DNA of 64,000 nt from positions 1 to 64,000 of the forward strand of contig JAFGBK010000116.1 in assembly GCA_016933175.1 (NCBI GenBank), in the 5' to 3' direction. Both the position numbers and the translations under genes were made by a program. Positions 44,106 through 52,286 of this stretch are shown in pieces. Below the pieces are notes generated by a model. That model saw nothing but the letters and a program-made list of their open reading frames with translations, had not been told where the DNA came from and made no database searches. The stretch comes from Candidatus Krumholzibacteriota bacterium (GTDB taxonomy: Bacteria; Krumholzibacteriota; Krumholzibacteriia; JACNKJ01). The number at the start of each line of letters is the position of its first letter. Within the stretch, counting starts at the first letter, position 1.

Positions 44106-45047
44106 GTGTCGTTTCCGGAGCCACGCATCCCGTGCGGCGCGCCGCGCGCCCGGGCGCGCTTCGGCGCGTTCCGCGCCCGCGCCTTGCCCGGCGTGCTGCT
44201 GGCCGTCCTGGCGCCTTGCGCGCTGCCGGCGGGCTGCGCCGCGCCCCCCGTCGGCGAGGCGGCCCTGGAGCGCGCCCTGGCCGCCAACGCGGCCACGGCC
44301 CTCCACGCGCCAGCCGTCATGGATTCGCTCCTGGCCGCCGAGCGGGGCCTGCCCACCGCGCGACGGATCGGACTCTGGGCGCGGCGCTTCCTGGCCGACC
44401 CGTCCTCCGAGTACCGCTTCGGCCTGGCGCCGGGCGGCTACGTCACCGAGGGCCTGCTGGCCAGCGATCACCGGCAGGACTGCGTCAGCCTGCTCTACCG
44501 CGCCACGGAGCTGGCGCAGGCGGCCGACCACCGCGCGGCCCTGCGCCGGGCCCTGGCCACGCGCTTCGCCGGCGCGCCGGCGGACTCGGTGATCGACGCG
44601 GCCGGCCGCGCGGACTACGACCGGCCCGAGCACCTGGACTACAGCCTGGACATGATACGCGCGGGCCACTGGGGCCGGGACGTCACCGCGTCCCTGGCCG
44701 GCGCGCGGCCCGACAGCGCCGGCAGCGCCCGCTACCCCGCCGGGTCCTTCCGCTACGTGCCCGGAACCGAGCTGGACACGCGCGAGCTGCGCGAGGGCGA
44801 CGTGGCCTGGTTCGTCCTGAACCCGGCCCATCCCGCCGCGCGGCGGCTGCGCGAGGAGCACGGCCTGGTCATCGGCCACATTGGCCTGCTCGTCGAGGAG
44901 AACGGGGCAATCCTGCTGATCCACGCCGCCAGCAGCGACCTCGAGGGCGTCTACCCGGGCGGCCGGGTGGCCAGCGCCCCCCTTCGCCTCTACCTGGAGC
45001 GCGTGGACCGCTTCTGCGGCGTCGTCGTCACCCGCTTCGCGGACTGA
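44106..45047 (+). CDS. DUF1460-type (NlpC/P60-like amidase) lipoprotein
   Basis: 313 residues from GTG 44106, chosen because GGAGGAGG sits 5 bases upstream and the frame leads straight into an exported N-terminus with lipobox LPAGC. The enzyme part shows SDHRQDCVSLLYRATEL (nucleophile Cys), EGDVAWFVLNPAHPAARR and VIGHIGLLVEENGAILLIHAA (His), the pattern of DUF1460/N-acetylmuramoyl-L-alanine amidase-like proteins with the NlpC/P60 fold. Likely role: peptidoglycan fragment hydrolysis at the outer-membrane face. It stands alone between mqnE (divergent) and a convergent HAD gene. Confidence 0.78.
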   Translation: MSFPEPRIPCGAPRARARFGAFRARALPGVLLAVLAPCALPAGCAAPPVGEAALERALAANAATALHAPAVMDSLLAAERGLPTARRIGLWARRFLADPSSEYRFGLAPGGYVTEGLLASDHRQDCVSLLYRATELAQAADHRAALRRALATRFAGAPADSVIDAAGRADYDRPEHLDYSLDMIRAGHWGRDVTASLAGARPDSAGSARYPAGSFRYVPGTELDTRELREGDVAWFVLNPAHPAARRLREEHGLVIGHIGLLVEENGAILLIHAASSDLEGVYPGGRVASAPLRLYLERVDRFCGVVVTRFAD

Positions 45048-45077
45048 GCGCGGCCGGCAGGCCCGCGGCGGGCGCCG

Positions 45078-45761
45078 TCAGGCGCGCGGCGCACCGGCGG
45101 CCGCGGCCCAGGCCGCGCCGGCGGGGCCGTCCAGCCAGACCCGCACCTCGTCGAAGCGCGCGAAGGGGACATGGTCCATTCCCCGCCCGGCGCACCAGTC
45201 CGCCAGGGCGCCCTTGGCGAAGACGAGGTCGGCCCGCTCGGCCGGGCAGCGGTCCGTGGTGCCGTCGCCGGCGTAGACGACCCGCGCGCCCTCCCGGCGC
45301 GCCGCCTCCAGCCAGTGGCTCTTGCAGTGGTTGCACAGGCCCCGCAGGCGCGGGGTCGCCGCCGGCACCACCCGCCAGCGGCCGTCGCCATCGAAGGCGA
45401 GGTCGTTGGCGTGCAGGGCCAGGTGGTCCAGGTCCTCCCGGGCCAGGACGGCCCGGATCAGGGGCGCCAGCCCGCCCGAGAGGATGGCCAGGGGCCAGCC
45501 CCGGTCCCGGCACCAGGCGGCGAAGGCCGCGAAGCCGGGATCCACCACCACCTCGGCCAGCACGCTACCCAGGGCCTCGGCCCAGGGCGCGCGGATGAGG
45601 GCGATCTCGTCGCGCAGGCCCTGCTCCTCGCTCAGTGTTCCGGCCTCGACGCGGTCCTCGATTTCCCGCCAGGCGGGACCGCCGTAGCGGTCGAGGAGGA
45701 ACACCAATGTGTCGATTTCGGTAATCGTGCCATCGAAATCCACAAAGACGCGAACCGGCAT
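45078..45761 (-). CDS. MtnX-like HAD-IB phosphatase
   Basis: 227 residues. The HAD nucleophile motif VFVDFDGTITEID is at the N-terminus, motif II as LAILSGG, motif III Lys near NHCKSHWLE, and motif IV VVYAGDGTTDRCPA. The HAD-IB cap and the paired Cys (LCNHCK) match MtnX-like or 2-hydroxy-3-keto-5-methylthiopentenyl-1-phosphate phosphatase proteins. No other methionine-salvage gene is nearby, so the exact substrate is open. Confidence 0.8.
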   Translation of the reverse strand: MPVRVFVDFDGTITEIDTLVFLLDRYGGPAWREIEDRVEAGTLSEEQGLRDEIALIRAPWAEALGSVLAEVVVDPGFAAFAAWCRDRGWPLAILSGGLAPLIRAVLAREDLDHLALHANDLAFDGDGRWRVVPAATPRLRGLCNHCKSHWLEAARREGARVVYAGDGTTDRCPAERADLVFAKGALADWCAGRGMDHVPFARFDEVRVWLDGPAGAAWAAAAGAPRA

Positions 45762-45782
45762 GGTCTCTCCGGAGTGACGCTC

Positions 45783-45811
45783 TTGTCTGCGGCCCGCGGC
45801 CGCGCTACTAT
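45783..45811 (+). promoter_or_regulatory. Candidate promoter for pepN
   Basis: TTGTCT (45783-45788), a 17-base GC-rich spacer and TACTAT (45806-45811), about 130 bases before the start codon. Spacing is ideal and the boxes are moderate. Confidence 0.5.
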
Positions 45812-45939
45812 CTCAATCTCCGCGCAGGATGATGCCCCGCGCGGAATCCCGCAAGGACTCATCGGCCGGCGGCCCGATCGCGCGAGGGGCGCGACGGGAG
45901 GCGCCGGGGCCCCAACCCGATCGATGCGAGCGAGGCGCC

Positions 45940-48591
45940 ATGACCGACGCGAAGCCCCAGCCCAGGTATCTCAAGGATTACCGTCCCTCCGATTATCTGG
46001 TCGACACCGTGGACCTCCGCTTCGACCTGGGCGAGGAGCATACGGACGTGACGGCGCGCCTGGCCCTGCGCCGCCGCGCGGGCGCGGGCGCCCGGACGCC
46101 CCTGATCCTGGACGGGCGCGAGCTGGAGCTGCGCGCGGCGCGCCTGGACGGTCGCGACCTGGGCGCGGGCGAGTACGAGCGGGACGACGAGCACCTCACC
46201 CTGCGGGGCCTGCCGGCGACCTTCACGCTGGAGTTCGAGACGCGCATCAAGCCCCAGGAGAACACCAGCCTCGAGGGCCTCTACAAGTCCGGCGGCAACT
46301 TCTGCACCCAGTGCGAGGCCGAGGGCTTCCGCAAGATCACCTACTTCCTGGACCGCCCGGATGTCATGGCCCGCTACACGACGACCATCGTGGCTGACAA
46401 GAAGCGCTATCCCGTGCTGCTGTCCAACGGAAACCTCATCGAGGAGGGCGAGGAGTCGGGCGGCCGGCACCGCGCGCGCTGGGAGGATCCCTTCCCCAAG
46501 CCCAGCTACCTCTTCGCCCTGGTGGCCGGCAAGCTGGTGGCTCACGAGGACCGCTTCCGCACCGTGCGCGGGCGCGAGGTGGATCTGCGCATCTGGGTGC
46601 GCGAGCGCGACCGGGACAAGACGGACCACGCTATGCGCTCCCTCAAGAAGGCCATGCAGTGGGACGAGGAGACCTACGGGCGGGAGTACGACCTGGACGT
46701 CTTCAACGTCGTGGCCGTGGACGACTTCAACATGGGCGCCATGGAGAACAAGAGCCTCAACATCTTCAACTCCAAGTACGTCCTGGGCCGGCCCGAGACG
46801 GCCGCCGACGCCGACTACGTCAACATCGAGGGCGTCATCGCCCACGAGTACTTCCACAACTGGACGGGCAACCGGGTGACGCTGAACTCCTGGTTCCAGC
46901 TCAGCCTCAAGGAGGGGCTCACCGTCTTCCGCGACCAGTGCTTCTCGGCCGACATGAACTCGGCCGCCGTGCAGCGCATCCAGGACGTGCGCACCCTGCG
47001 CCTGAGCCAGTTCCCCGAGGATGCCGGGCCCATGGCCCATCCGGTGCGGCCGCCCTCCTACATCGAGATGAACAATTTCTACACGACCACCGTGTACGAG
47101 AAGGGCGCCGAGGTCATCCGCATGATCCACACCCTGCTGGGGCCGGCGGGCTTCCGCCGGGGCATGGACCTCTACTTCGAGCGCCACGACGGCGAGGCCG
47201 TGGCCACGGACGACTTCGTGCAGGCCATGGAGGACGCCACGGGCGTGGACCTCGGCCAGTTCCGCCTCTGGTACGACCAGGCGGGGACGCCCGTGGTGTC
47301 CGTGGAATCCCGCCACGAGCCGCGCGACCGCACCTTCACGCTCACCCTGCGCCAGCGCATCCCCGACACGCCGGGCCAGACCGGCAAGAAGCCCATGCAC
47401 ATCCCCGTGGCCATGGGCCTGCTGGACCCCGACGGGCAGGAGCTACCCCTGCAGCTCGAGGGCGAGGCCAACCCGGCCGGCACGCACCGTGTCCTGGACC
47501 TCACGGAGGCGGAGCAGATGTTCCGCTTCGTCAACGTGCCGGCCGCGCCCGTGCCCTCCCTGCTGAGGGGATTCTCGGCGCCGGTGATCCTCAAGACGGA
47601 CCTGGGCCACCGGGACCTCGCCTTCCTCATGGCTCACGACACCGACAGCTTCAACCGCTGGGAGGCCGGCCAGCAGCTGGCCACGGACCTGCTGCTCTGC
47701 CTGGTGGCCGACCACCAGGCCGGCCGGCGGCTGGCCCTGGCGCCCGCCCTGGTCGAGGCCTTCGCCGGCGTCCTGCAGGACGGCGACCTCGATCCGGCCC
47801 TGGCCGCCGAGGCCCTGACCCTGCCCGACGAGAAGACCCTCGCCGAGCAGATGGATGAGATCGACCCCGAGGCCATCCACACGGCGCGGCAGTTCCTGCG
47901 CCGCGCGCTGGGGGCCGAGCTGCGCGACCTCTTCCTGGCGGCCCACGAGAGCAACCGCACCCGCGGTGAGTACACCATCGACCCGCTGTCCATGGGGCGC
48001 CGCCGCCTGGCCAACCTCAGCCTGGCCTACCTGCTCACCCAGGAGGACGCGGATCTGAAGGCCCTGGCCGTGGCGCAGTTCGAAGGCGCCAACAACATGA
48101 CCGACAGCCTGGCGGCCCTGGCCGTGCTCGCCGAGACGGACTGTCCCGAGCGCGAGGCGGCCCTGGCCCGCTTCCACGAGACCTGGCAGGACGACGCGCT
48201 GGTCCTGGACAAGTGGTTCACGCTCCAGGCGCGATCCTCATTGCCGGGCACCCTGGACGCCGTGCGGCGCCTGCTGGAGCACGGGGCCTTCGACATCAAG
48301 AATCCCAACAAGGTGCGCGCCCTGCTGGGCGCCTTCGCCCACGGCAACCAGCTGCGCTTCCACGCGGCCGACGGGGAGGCCTACGCCTTCGTGGCCGACC
48401 AGGTGCTGCGCCTGGACGCCATCAATCCCCAGGTGGCCGCCCGCCTGGCGGGCGCCTTCAATCGCTGGCGGAAGTTCGACGCCGGCCGGCGCGATCTCAT
48501 GCAGGTCCAGATCCAGCGTATCGCCGAGGCCTCGGGCCTCTCTCCCAACACCTACGAGATCGCCTCCAAGGCGCTGGCCGCCGTGGTCTGA
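45940..48591 (+). CDS. pepN: Aminopeptidase N (M1 zinc metallopeptidase)
   Basis: 883 residues from ATG 45940 (GAGG site). E. coli-type Pep[19 protein letters not shown] at the start, GAMEN exopeptidase motif (~266-270) and the zinc site [11 protein letters not shown] (~302) followed by the distal Glu in [14 protein letters not shown]-terminal helical domain ends [14 protein letters not shown]. Length is normal. It removes N-terminal residues from peptides in the cytoplasm. It stands alone. Confidence 0.97.
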   Translation: MTDAKPQPRYLKDYRPSDYLVDTVDLRFDLGEEHTDVTARLALRRRAGAGARTPLILDGRELELRAARLDGRDLGAGEYERDDEHLTLRGLPATFTLEFETRIKPQENTSLEGLYKSGGNFCTQCEAEGFRKITYFLDRPDVMARYTTTIVADKKRYPVLLSNGNLIEEGEESGGRHRARWEDPFPKPSYLFALVAGKLVAHEDRFRTVRGREVDLRIWVRERDRDKTDHAMRSLKKAMQWDEETYGREYDLDVFNVVAVDDFNMGAMENKSLNIFNSKYVLGRPETAADADYVNIEGVIAHEYFHNWTGNRVTLNSWFQLSLKEGLTVFRDQCFSADMNSAAVQRIQDVRTLRLSQFPEDAGPMAHPVRPPSYIEMNNFYTTTVYEKGAEVIRMIHTLLGPAGFRRGMDLYFERHDGEAVATDDFVQAMEDATGVDLGQFRLWYDQAGTPVVSVESRHEPRDRTFTLTLRQRIPDTPGQTGKKPMHIPVAMGLLDPDGQELPLQLEGEANPAGTHRVLDLTEAEQMFRFVNVPAAPVPSLLRGFSAPVILKTDLGHRDLAFLMAHDTDSFNRWEAGQQLATDLLLCLVADHQAGRRLALAPALVEAFAGVLQDGDLDPALAAEALTLPDEKTLAEQMDEIDPEAIHTARQFLRRALGAELRDLFLAAHESNRTRGEYTIDPLSMGRRRLANLSLAYLLTQEDADLKALAVAQFEGANNMTDSLAALAVLAETDCPEREAALARFHETWQDDALVLDKWFTLQARSSLPGTLDAVRRLLEHGAFDIKNPNKVRALLGAFAHGNQLRFHAADGEAYAFVADQVLRLDAINPQVAARLAGAFNRWRKFDAGRRDLMQVQIQRIAEASGLSPNTYEIASKALAAVV

Positions 48592-48676
48592 CCCAGGCGG
48601 TCTAGCCCAGACGGAGAAGCGGCTCGCCGGCCGCGCCGCGGTCACGCGCCTGCCGGCGGCCGGTCACCGCCCGCGG

Positions 48677-49456
48677 CTAGTCGCCCGCGGCGAGCAGCCG
48701 CTCGACGAGGGCACGGCTCGGCTCGGCCAGGCGCGCCGCGCGCGTGGCGGCCCAGACCCGCAAGGCTGGGCCGACGGCCGGCGTCAGCTGGAGGGCCGCA
48801 TGCTCGAAGGCGTCGCGGGCCGCGGCGGCGCGGCGCCGCAGCGCCCCTTCATCCAGCCGGCAGCGGAAGGCGAAGAGCAGCTCCGGCTTGCCCACTCCCG
48901 ACTCCCCCAGGCCCAGCAGGCGCCCCGCGTCGAGGTCCGCCGGCGATAGGGCGAGCTCCTCCGACAGCTCGGCAAGCATACCCGTCCGCGGATCGGGACG
49001 GCCGCGCCGCCGATGCCGGTCGGGCTCGAGGTGGCCGCCCGGCACGTGCAGGAGGCCGGCGCCCTCGGCAACGGCCGCGCCCCGCTCCAAGACCACCAGG
49101 CGGCCGTCGTCAACCAGCACGGCCGCGCAGAAGGCCAGGGGCCGGCTGGCGGCACCCGGGCCGAAGCGGGTCTCGATCTCGCCACGGCGGCCGGCGCTTG
49201 CGAGCCAGAGCCGGTAGCGGGTGCGTCCCAGCGCGAGATGGAGGCCGCCAGCATCCATATCCCAGCCGCGAAGCTGGGCCAGCTCCCCGTCGAAGAGGCG
49301 CGGCGCGCCGGGCGCGGCCCGGCGGGCATGCCAGAGGGCGTCGGCCTCGGCCGCGAGGGCGGCCGGGATATCCGGCGGCGCCGCGTCGAAGTCCACGGTC
49401 ACGGCCGCGGCCGGCAGGTCGCCCCGCCAGAGCCAGCGCCAGCCGCCGGTGGTCAC
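48677..49456 (-). CDS. Divergent NUDIX hydrolase
   Basis: 259 residues from GTG 49456, which overlaps the stop of the upstream oxidoreductase (GTGA). The central part has a NUDIX-like box: AGLLHVPGGHLEPD, then an insertion rich in Arg/Pro, then MLAELSEELAL, where the ELSEE segment stands for the REUXEE core. The N-terminal part (RLFDGELAQLRGWDMDAGG, RTRYRLWLAS) recalls NUDT22-like proteins, which cleave UDP-sugars, but this is only a resemblance. C-terminal helices. Substrate unknown. Confidence 0.65.
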   Translation of the reverse strand: MTTGGWRWLWRGDLPAAAVTVDFDAAPPDIPAALAAEADALWHARRAAPGAPRLFDGELAQLRGWDMDAGGLHLALGRTRYRLWLASAGRRGEIETRFGPGAASRPLAFCAAVLVDDGRLVVLERGAAVAEGAGLLHVPGGHLEPDRHRRRGRPDPRTGMLAELSEELALSPADLDAGRLLGLGESGVGKPELLFAFRCRLDEGALRRRAAAARDAFEHAALQLTPAVGPALRVWAATRAARLAEPSRALVERLLAAGD

Positions 49457-50418
49457 AGGGCGACCTCGCGACCCTCGCGGGCCGAGCGGGCGCAGGCCTC
49501 GCAGACACGCAGGGCCGCCAGGCCCTCCGCGGCGGGGATGGGACTGGGTCCCCGCCCGCGCAGGTGCCGCTCCCAGTCCGCGAGCAGGGGCGGGAGCGTC
49601 GGCGCGAGCGGTGCCACGGGCAGGGATTCCCGCTCGGCGCCACGGACGAAGGACAGGGCGCCGTGGATCTGGTCGCCCTGGAGCTGGCCCGCATCGCCGG
49701 CGAACTCGTAGCGGCCCTGGCGGGCCGGGCTCACCTTGCCGGCGTCCACGGTGCCGAGGGCGCCGCCCGACAGCTCCACGAGACCCACGAACAGGTCCTC
49801 CAGGCGGGTGTTGTAGCGCCGCGCCGTCCAGGCCCGCACGCGCACCACCTCGCGGCCCGTGATGAAGCGCAGGGCGTCGAACAGGTGCACGGCCGTATGC
49901 AGGATGACGCCGCCGCCGGCCACGGCGGGGTCCTCGAGCCAGGAGTGGGCCGAGCGCTCCAGGCGCTGGTTGGCCGCGAAGGCGTGGAGGCGGCCGGCCC
50001 GGGGCAGGGCCTCGCGCAGGGCGAGGATCACGCGGTTGTAGCGCAGCGTCTGGGCGATGGTGAGGCTGGCCGGCGCGCCGTCGAAGGCGGCCAGCATGGC
50101 CTCGCCAGCCACCGGATCCACGGCCAGGGGCTTTTCCACCAGCAGGGACTTGCCCGCCGCCGCGCAGGCGGCGGCGATGGCGGGATTGAGGTCCGGCGTC
50201 GCCGCCGCCACGACGGCCGCCACGCCCTCGTCGGCCACCAGATCCTGCCAGTCGGCGTGCCAGCGGCACCCCCAGTCGCGGGCCTGCTCGGCGCCGGCCG
50301 GGGAGCGGCGGCTGATGGCGGCCAGGGCCAGGCCGGGCACGTCCTCGCGGAGGTGGAGGGCATAGCGGGCACCGTGGATCCCGGTGCCCACGATCCCGAT
50401 GCCCAGGGGCCGATCCAT
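49453..50418 (-). CDS. Gfo/Idh/MocA-family NAD(P)-dependent oxidoreductase
   Basis: 321 residues. N-terminal Rossmann motif IGIVGTGIHGARYA, then the family marker KSLLVEKPLAVD (Glu-Lys-Pro). The second-half motif GGGVILHTAVHLFDALRF holds the catalytic-type His residues, and the C-terminal sandwich follows. Typical length for the family. Probably oxidises or epimerises a sugar or cyclitol in the cytoplasm. It is translationally coupled to a NUDIX gene, which hints at a nucleotide-sugar substrate, but nothing fixes it. Confidence 0.85.
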   Translation of the reverse strand: MDRPLGIGIVGTGIHGARYALHLREDVPGLALAAISRRSPAGAEQARDWGCRWHADWQDLVADEGVAAVVAAATPDLNPAIAAACAAAGKSLLVEKPLAVDPVAGEAMLAAFDGAPASLTIAQTLRYNRVILALREALPRAGRLHAFAANQRLERSAHSWLEDPAVAGGGVILHTAVHLFDALRFITGREVVRVRAWTARRYNTRLEDLFVGLVELSGGALGTVDAGKVSPARQGRYEFAGDAGQLQGDQIHGALSFVRGAERESLPVAPLAPTLPPLLADWERHLRGRGPSPIPAAEGLAALRVCEACARSAREGREVAL

Positions 50419-50431
50419 CCCGCCTCCGTCA

Positions 50432-50459
50432 ACAACAGAGGCCCGGATCGCTCCGGGCC
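50432..50459 (-). terminator. Terminator after the phosphofructokinase gene
   Basis: An 8-bp stem GGCCCGGA / TCCGGGCC with a 4-base loop (50440-50459); on the minus strand it is followed by TCTGTTGTTG. It separates the PFK transcript from the oxidoreductase/NUDIX pair. Confidence 0.6.
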
Positions 50460-50588
50460 CCCAGGAAGGTCGCTAGCGGGGAATGTCAGCGACTATTCAC
50501 GGGGCCTTGGCCCCGATGATCTTCCTATCGGCCGCCCCGGCGCCGCTCTTGAGCGGGAATGCGCGTCGCGGAGCCGCCGCAGCGCGAA

Positions 50589-51749
50589 TCAGTAGAGGAA
50601 CATGGGCATTCCCTGGACATGGGCCGTCTTGGCGCGGTACTCGTCGATGTCGTAGAAGTTCTGCACGTCCACGCGCTTGGTCCCCGTGACCATGTAGCGC
50701 AGGGGCACGGAGTCGTAGCGGCCCTCGCGCAGGCAGACCATGCGGCCCGTCTGGCCCTGCCGGAGCAGGTCCACGGCCAGGTTGCCGAAGTTGCGGGCCA
50801 CCATGCGATCCAGGCTGTCGGGGGAGCCGCTGCGCATCAGGTAGCCGAGCTGCTGGTAGATGATGTGGTCGCGCGTGCGCTCCTTGATGAACTCCGCCGT
50901 CCGCTGGCCGATGCCGCCCAGCTTGCGGTGCCCGTAGGCGTCGGGCTCGCCGCTCTGCACGATGTCACCGCCCTTGATGCGGGCCCCTTCGCTGATGGTG
51001 AGCACGGAGTAGCGGCTCGGGTTGCTGTACTTGTCCCGTGCCAGCATGTCGGCGAGCTTGATGGGGTCGAAGGGCACCTCGCTGATGACGGTGCGGTCCA
51101 CTTCCGCCAGCCAGCTCGTGATCAGGGCCGTCTCGCCGCTGTTCCGCCCGAAGAGCTCGACAATCATGATGCGCTCGTGGCTGCCGGCCACCGTACGCAG
51201 ATCGTTGATCAGGTTCACGCTGCGGGTGACGGCCGTGGAGAAGCCGATGCAGTAGTCCGTGCCGAAGACGTCGTTGTCCATGGTCTTGGGCACGGCCACC
51301 ACCTTGACGCCCTCGCGGTCCAGCCGCTCGGAGAAGCTGAGCGTGTCGTCGCCGCCGATCGTGACCAGGACGTCCAGGCCCAGCTTCTCGACGTTCTCCA
51401 GGACGACGTCGGTGGCGTCGATGATCTCCTGGTCGCCCTCGGGATAGCGCTCGCGCAGGTGCTCGGGCAGCTCGCGCCGCCGCGACGAGGCGGGATTCAC
51501 CCGGCTGGTGTGGAGGAAGGTGCCGCCGTGACGGCTGACGGTGCGGACGGCCTGGCGCTCGAGGGTCTTGAGGCAGAGGCTTCGCGAGGCTTCGTCGTCG
51601 GGCCGCAGGTTGAGCAGGCCGCCCCAGCCGCGGCGGATGCCGATGGTCTCGTAGCCTTCGTCAAGGGACCGCTCGACCACGGCGCGGATGCAGCTATTGA
51701 GTCCCGGCACGTCACCGCCGCCGGTGAGGATGCCTAACCGCTTGGCCAC
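50589..51749 (-). CDS. 6-phosphofructokinase, probably pyrophosphate-dependent
   Basis: 386 residues from GTG 51749 (GGGAGG site). Motifs: [13 protein letters not shown] (phosphoryl-donor loop), [21 protein letters not shown] (catalytic base region) and [21 protein letters not shown] replaces GGDGS/T of ATP enzymes; Asp at that site blocks ATP and marks PPi-dependent enzymes in this family. It would make fructose 1,6-bisphosphate reversibly, saving ATP. It is the likely entry to glycolysis for the glucose 1-phosphate made by the GH94 enzyme after phosphoglucomutase and isomerase (not in the window). Confidence 0.9.
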   Translation of the reverse strand: MAKRLGILTGGGDVPGLNSCIRAVVERSLDEGYETIGIRRGWGGLLNLRPDDEASRSLCLKTLERQAVRTVSRHGGTFLHTSRVNPASSRRRELPEHLRERYPEGDQEIIDATDVVLENVEKLGLDVLVTIGGDDTLSFSERLDREGVKVVAVPKTMDNDVFGTDYCIGFSTAVTRSVNLINDLRTVAGSHERIMIVELFGRNSGETALITSWLAEVDRTVISEVPFDPIKLADMLARDKYSNPSRYSVLTISEGARIKGGDIVQSGEPDAYGHRKLGGIGQRTAEFIKERTRDHIIYQQLGYLMRSGSPDSLDRMVARNFGNLAVDLLRQGQTGRMVCLREGRYDSVPLRYMVTGTKRVDVQNFYDIDEYRAKTAHVQGMPMFLY

Positions 51750-51771
51750 AAGAGAGACCTCCCGCTATAAT
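51742..51771 (+). promoter_or_regulatory. Candidate promoter for the small lipoprotein gene
   Basis: A perfect TATAAT at 51766-51771 with TTGGCC (51742-51747) 18 bases upstream. It points to the small lipoprotein frame beginning near 51846. Confidence 0.5.
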
Positions 51772-51845
51772 CCCATCGCCCGGGCGCCATCGCCGCGGGC
51801 CAATGTAACCGAGCGATCACCCCCCTGCAAGGGAAGCCAGGAGCG

Positions 51846-52241
51846 ATCGTCACGAGCACACGAAGCCTCATCGGCGGCGCTCTCCTCCTCTTCGGTCTCG
51901 GCCTGGGCGGCTGCGCCGGCGTCTCCAGCGGCGACACGGGCATGCCGACGCCCCGCGTGCGGCGCCAGTTCCAGGAGTCCCTGGCCCTGCTCCACGCGAA
52001 CATGCCGGTCGACTCCCTGCTGCTGCTCTTCCGTCCGGTCCGCGAGCCGGGGCAGGCGGGCATCCTGCACCGCGCCCGCTTCGCAGCCGCGGGCCGCGAG
52101 CGCCTCATCTACACGCTGGGCTGGATGGCCGACGCCCCGGATGACCTGGGATACCGGGACCAGGAGCAGATCGACGTGGAGTTCGCCACCGTGACCGTCG
52201 AGGACGGCCGCCTGATCCTCGTTCAGCGCCTGCCCGAGTAA
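51846..52241 (+). CDS. Small lipoprotein of unknown function, start codon unclear
   Basis: About 131 residues. The frame shows a clear lipoprotein signal (TSTRSLIGGALLLFGLGLGG followed by the lipobox Cys) before a ~100-residue mature domain (RRQFQESLALLHANMPVDSL, GWMADAPDDLGYRDQEQIDV, DGRLILVQRLPE). The first in-frame ATG (51942) lies after the signal, so it cannot be the true start. AGGAG at 51839-51843 points to ATC 51846, GTC 51849 or ACG 51852; none is a standard start. Either a rare ATC start is used or there is a sequence error. I do not recognise the domain. Confidence 0.6.
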   Translation: MVTSTRSLIGGALLLFGLGLGGCAGVSSGDTGMPTPRVRRQFQESLALLHANMPVDSLLLLFRPVREPGQAGILHRARFAAAGRERLIYTLGWMADAPDDLGYRDQEQIDVEFATVTVEDGRLILVQRLPE

Positions 52242-52262
52242 GCCCGCGGCCGGGCCGCGGGC
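52242..52262. terminator. GC-rich hairpin between the convergent lipoprotein and nrdJ genes
   Basis: A 9-bp stem GCCCGCGGC / GCCGCGGGC with a 3-base loop directly after the lipoprotein stop. No T-run on either side. It may act as a weak bidirectional terminator. Confidence 0.4.
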
Positions 52263-52286
52263 GGCCGGCGCCCCACGGGCCGCTCC

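Noticed and set aside
51803..51811. ATGTAACCG, a half-match to the LacI-type operator near the phosphofructokinase gene
   Set aside because: Only one half-site is present; the other arm is not palindromic, and a 9-mer match by chance is plausible in 64 kb.
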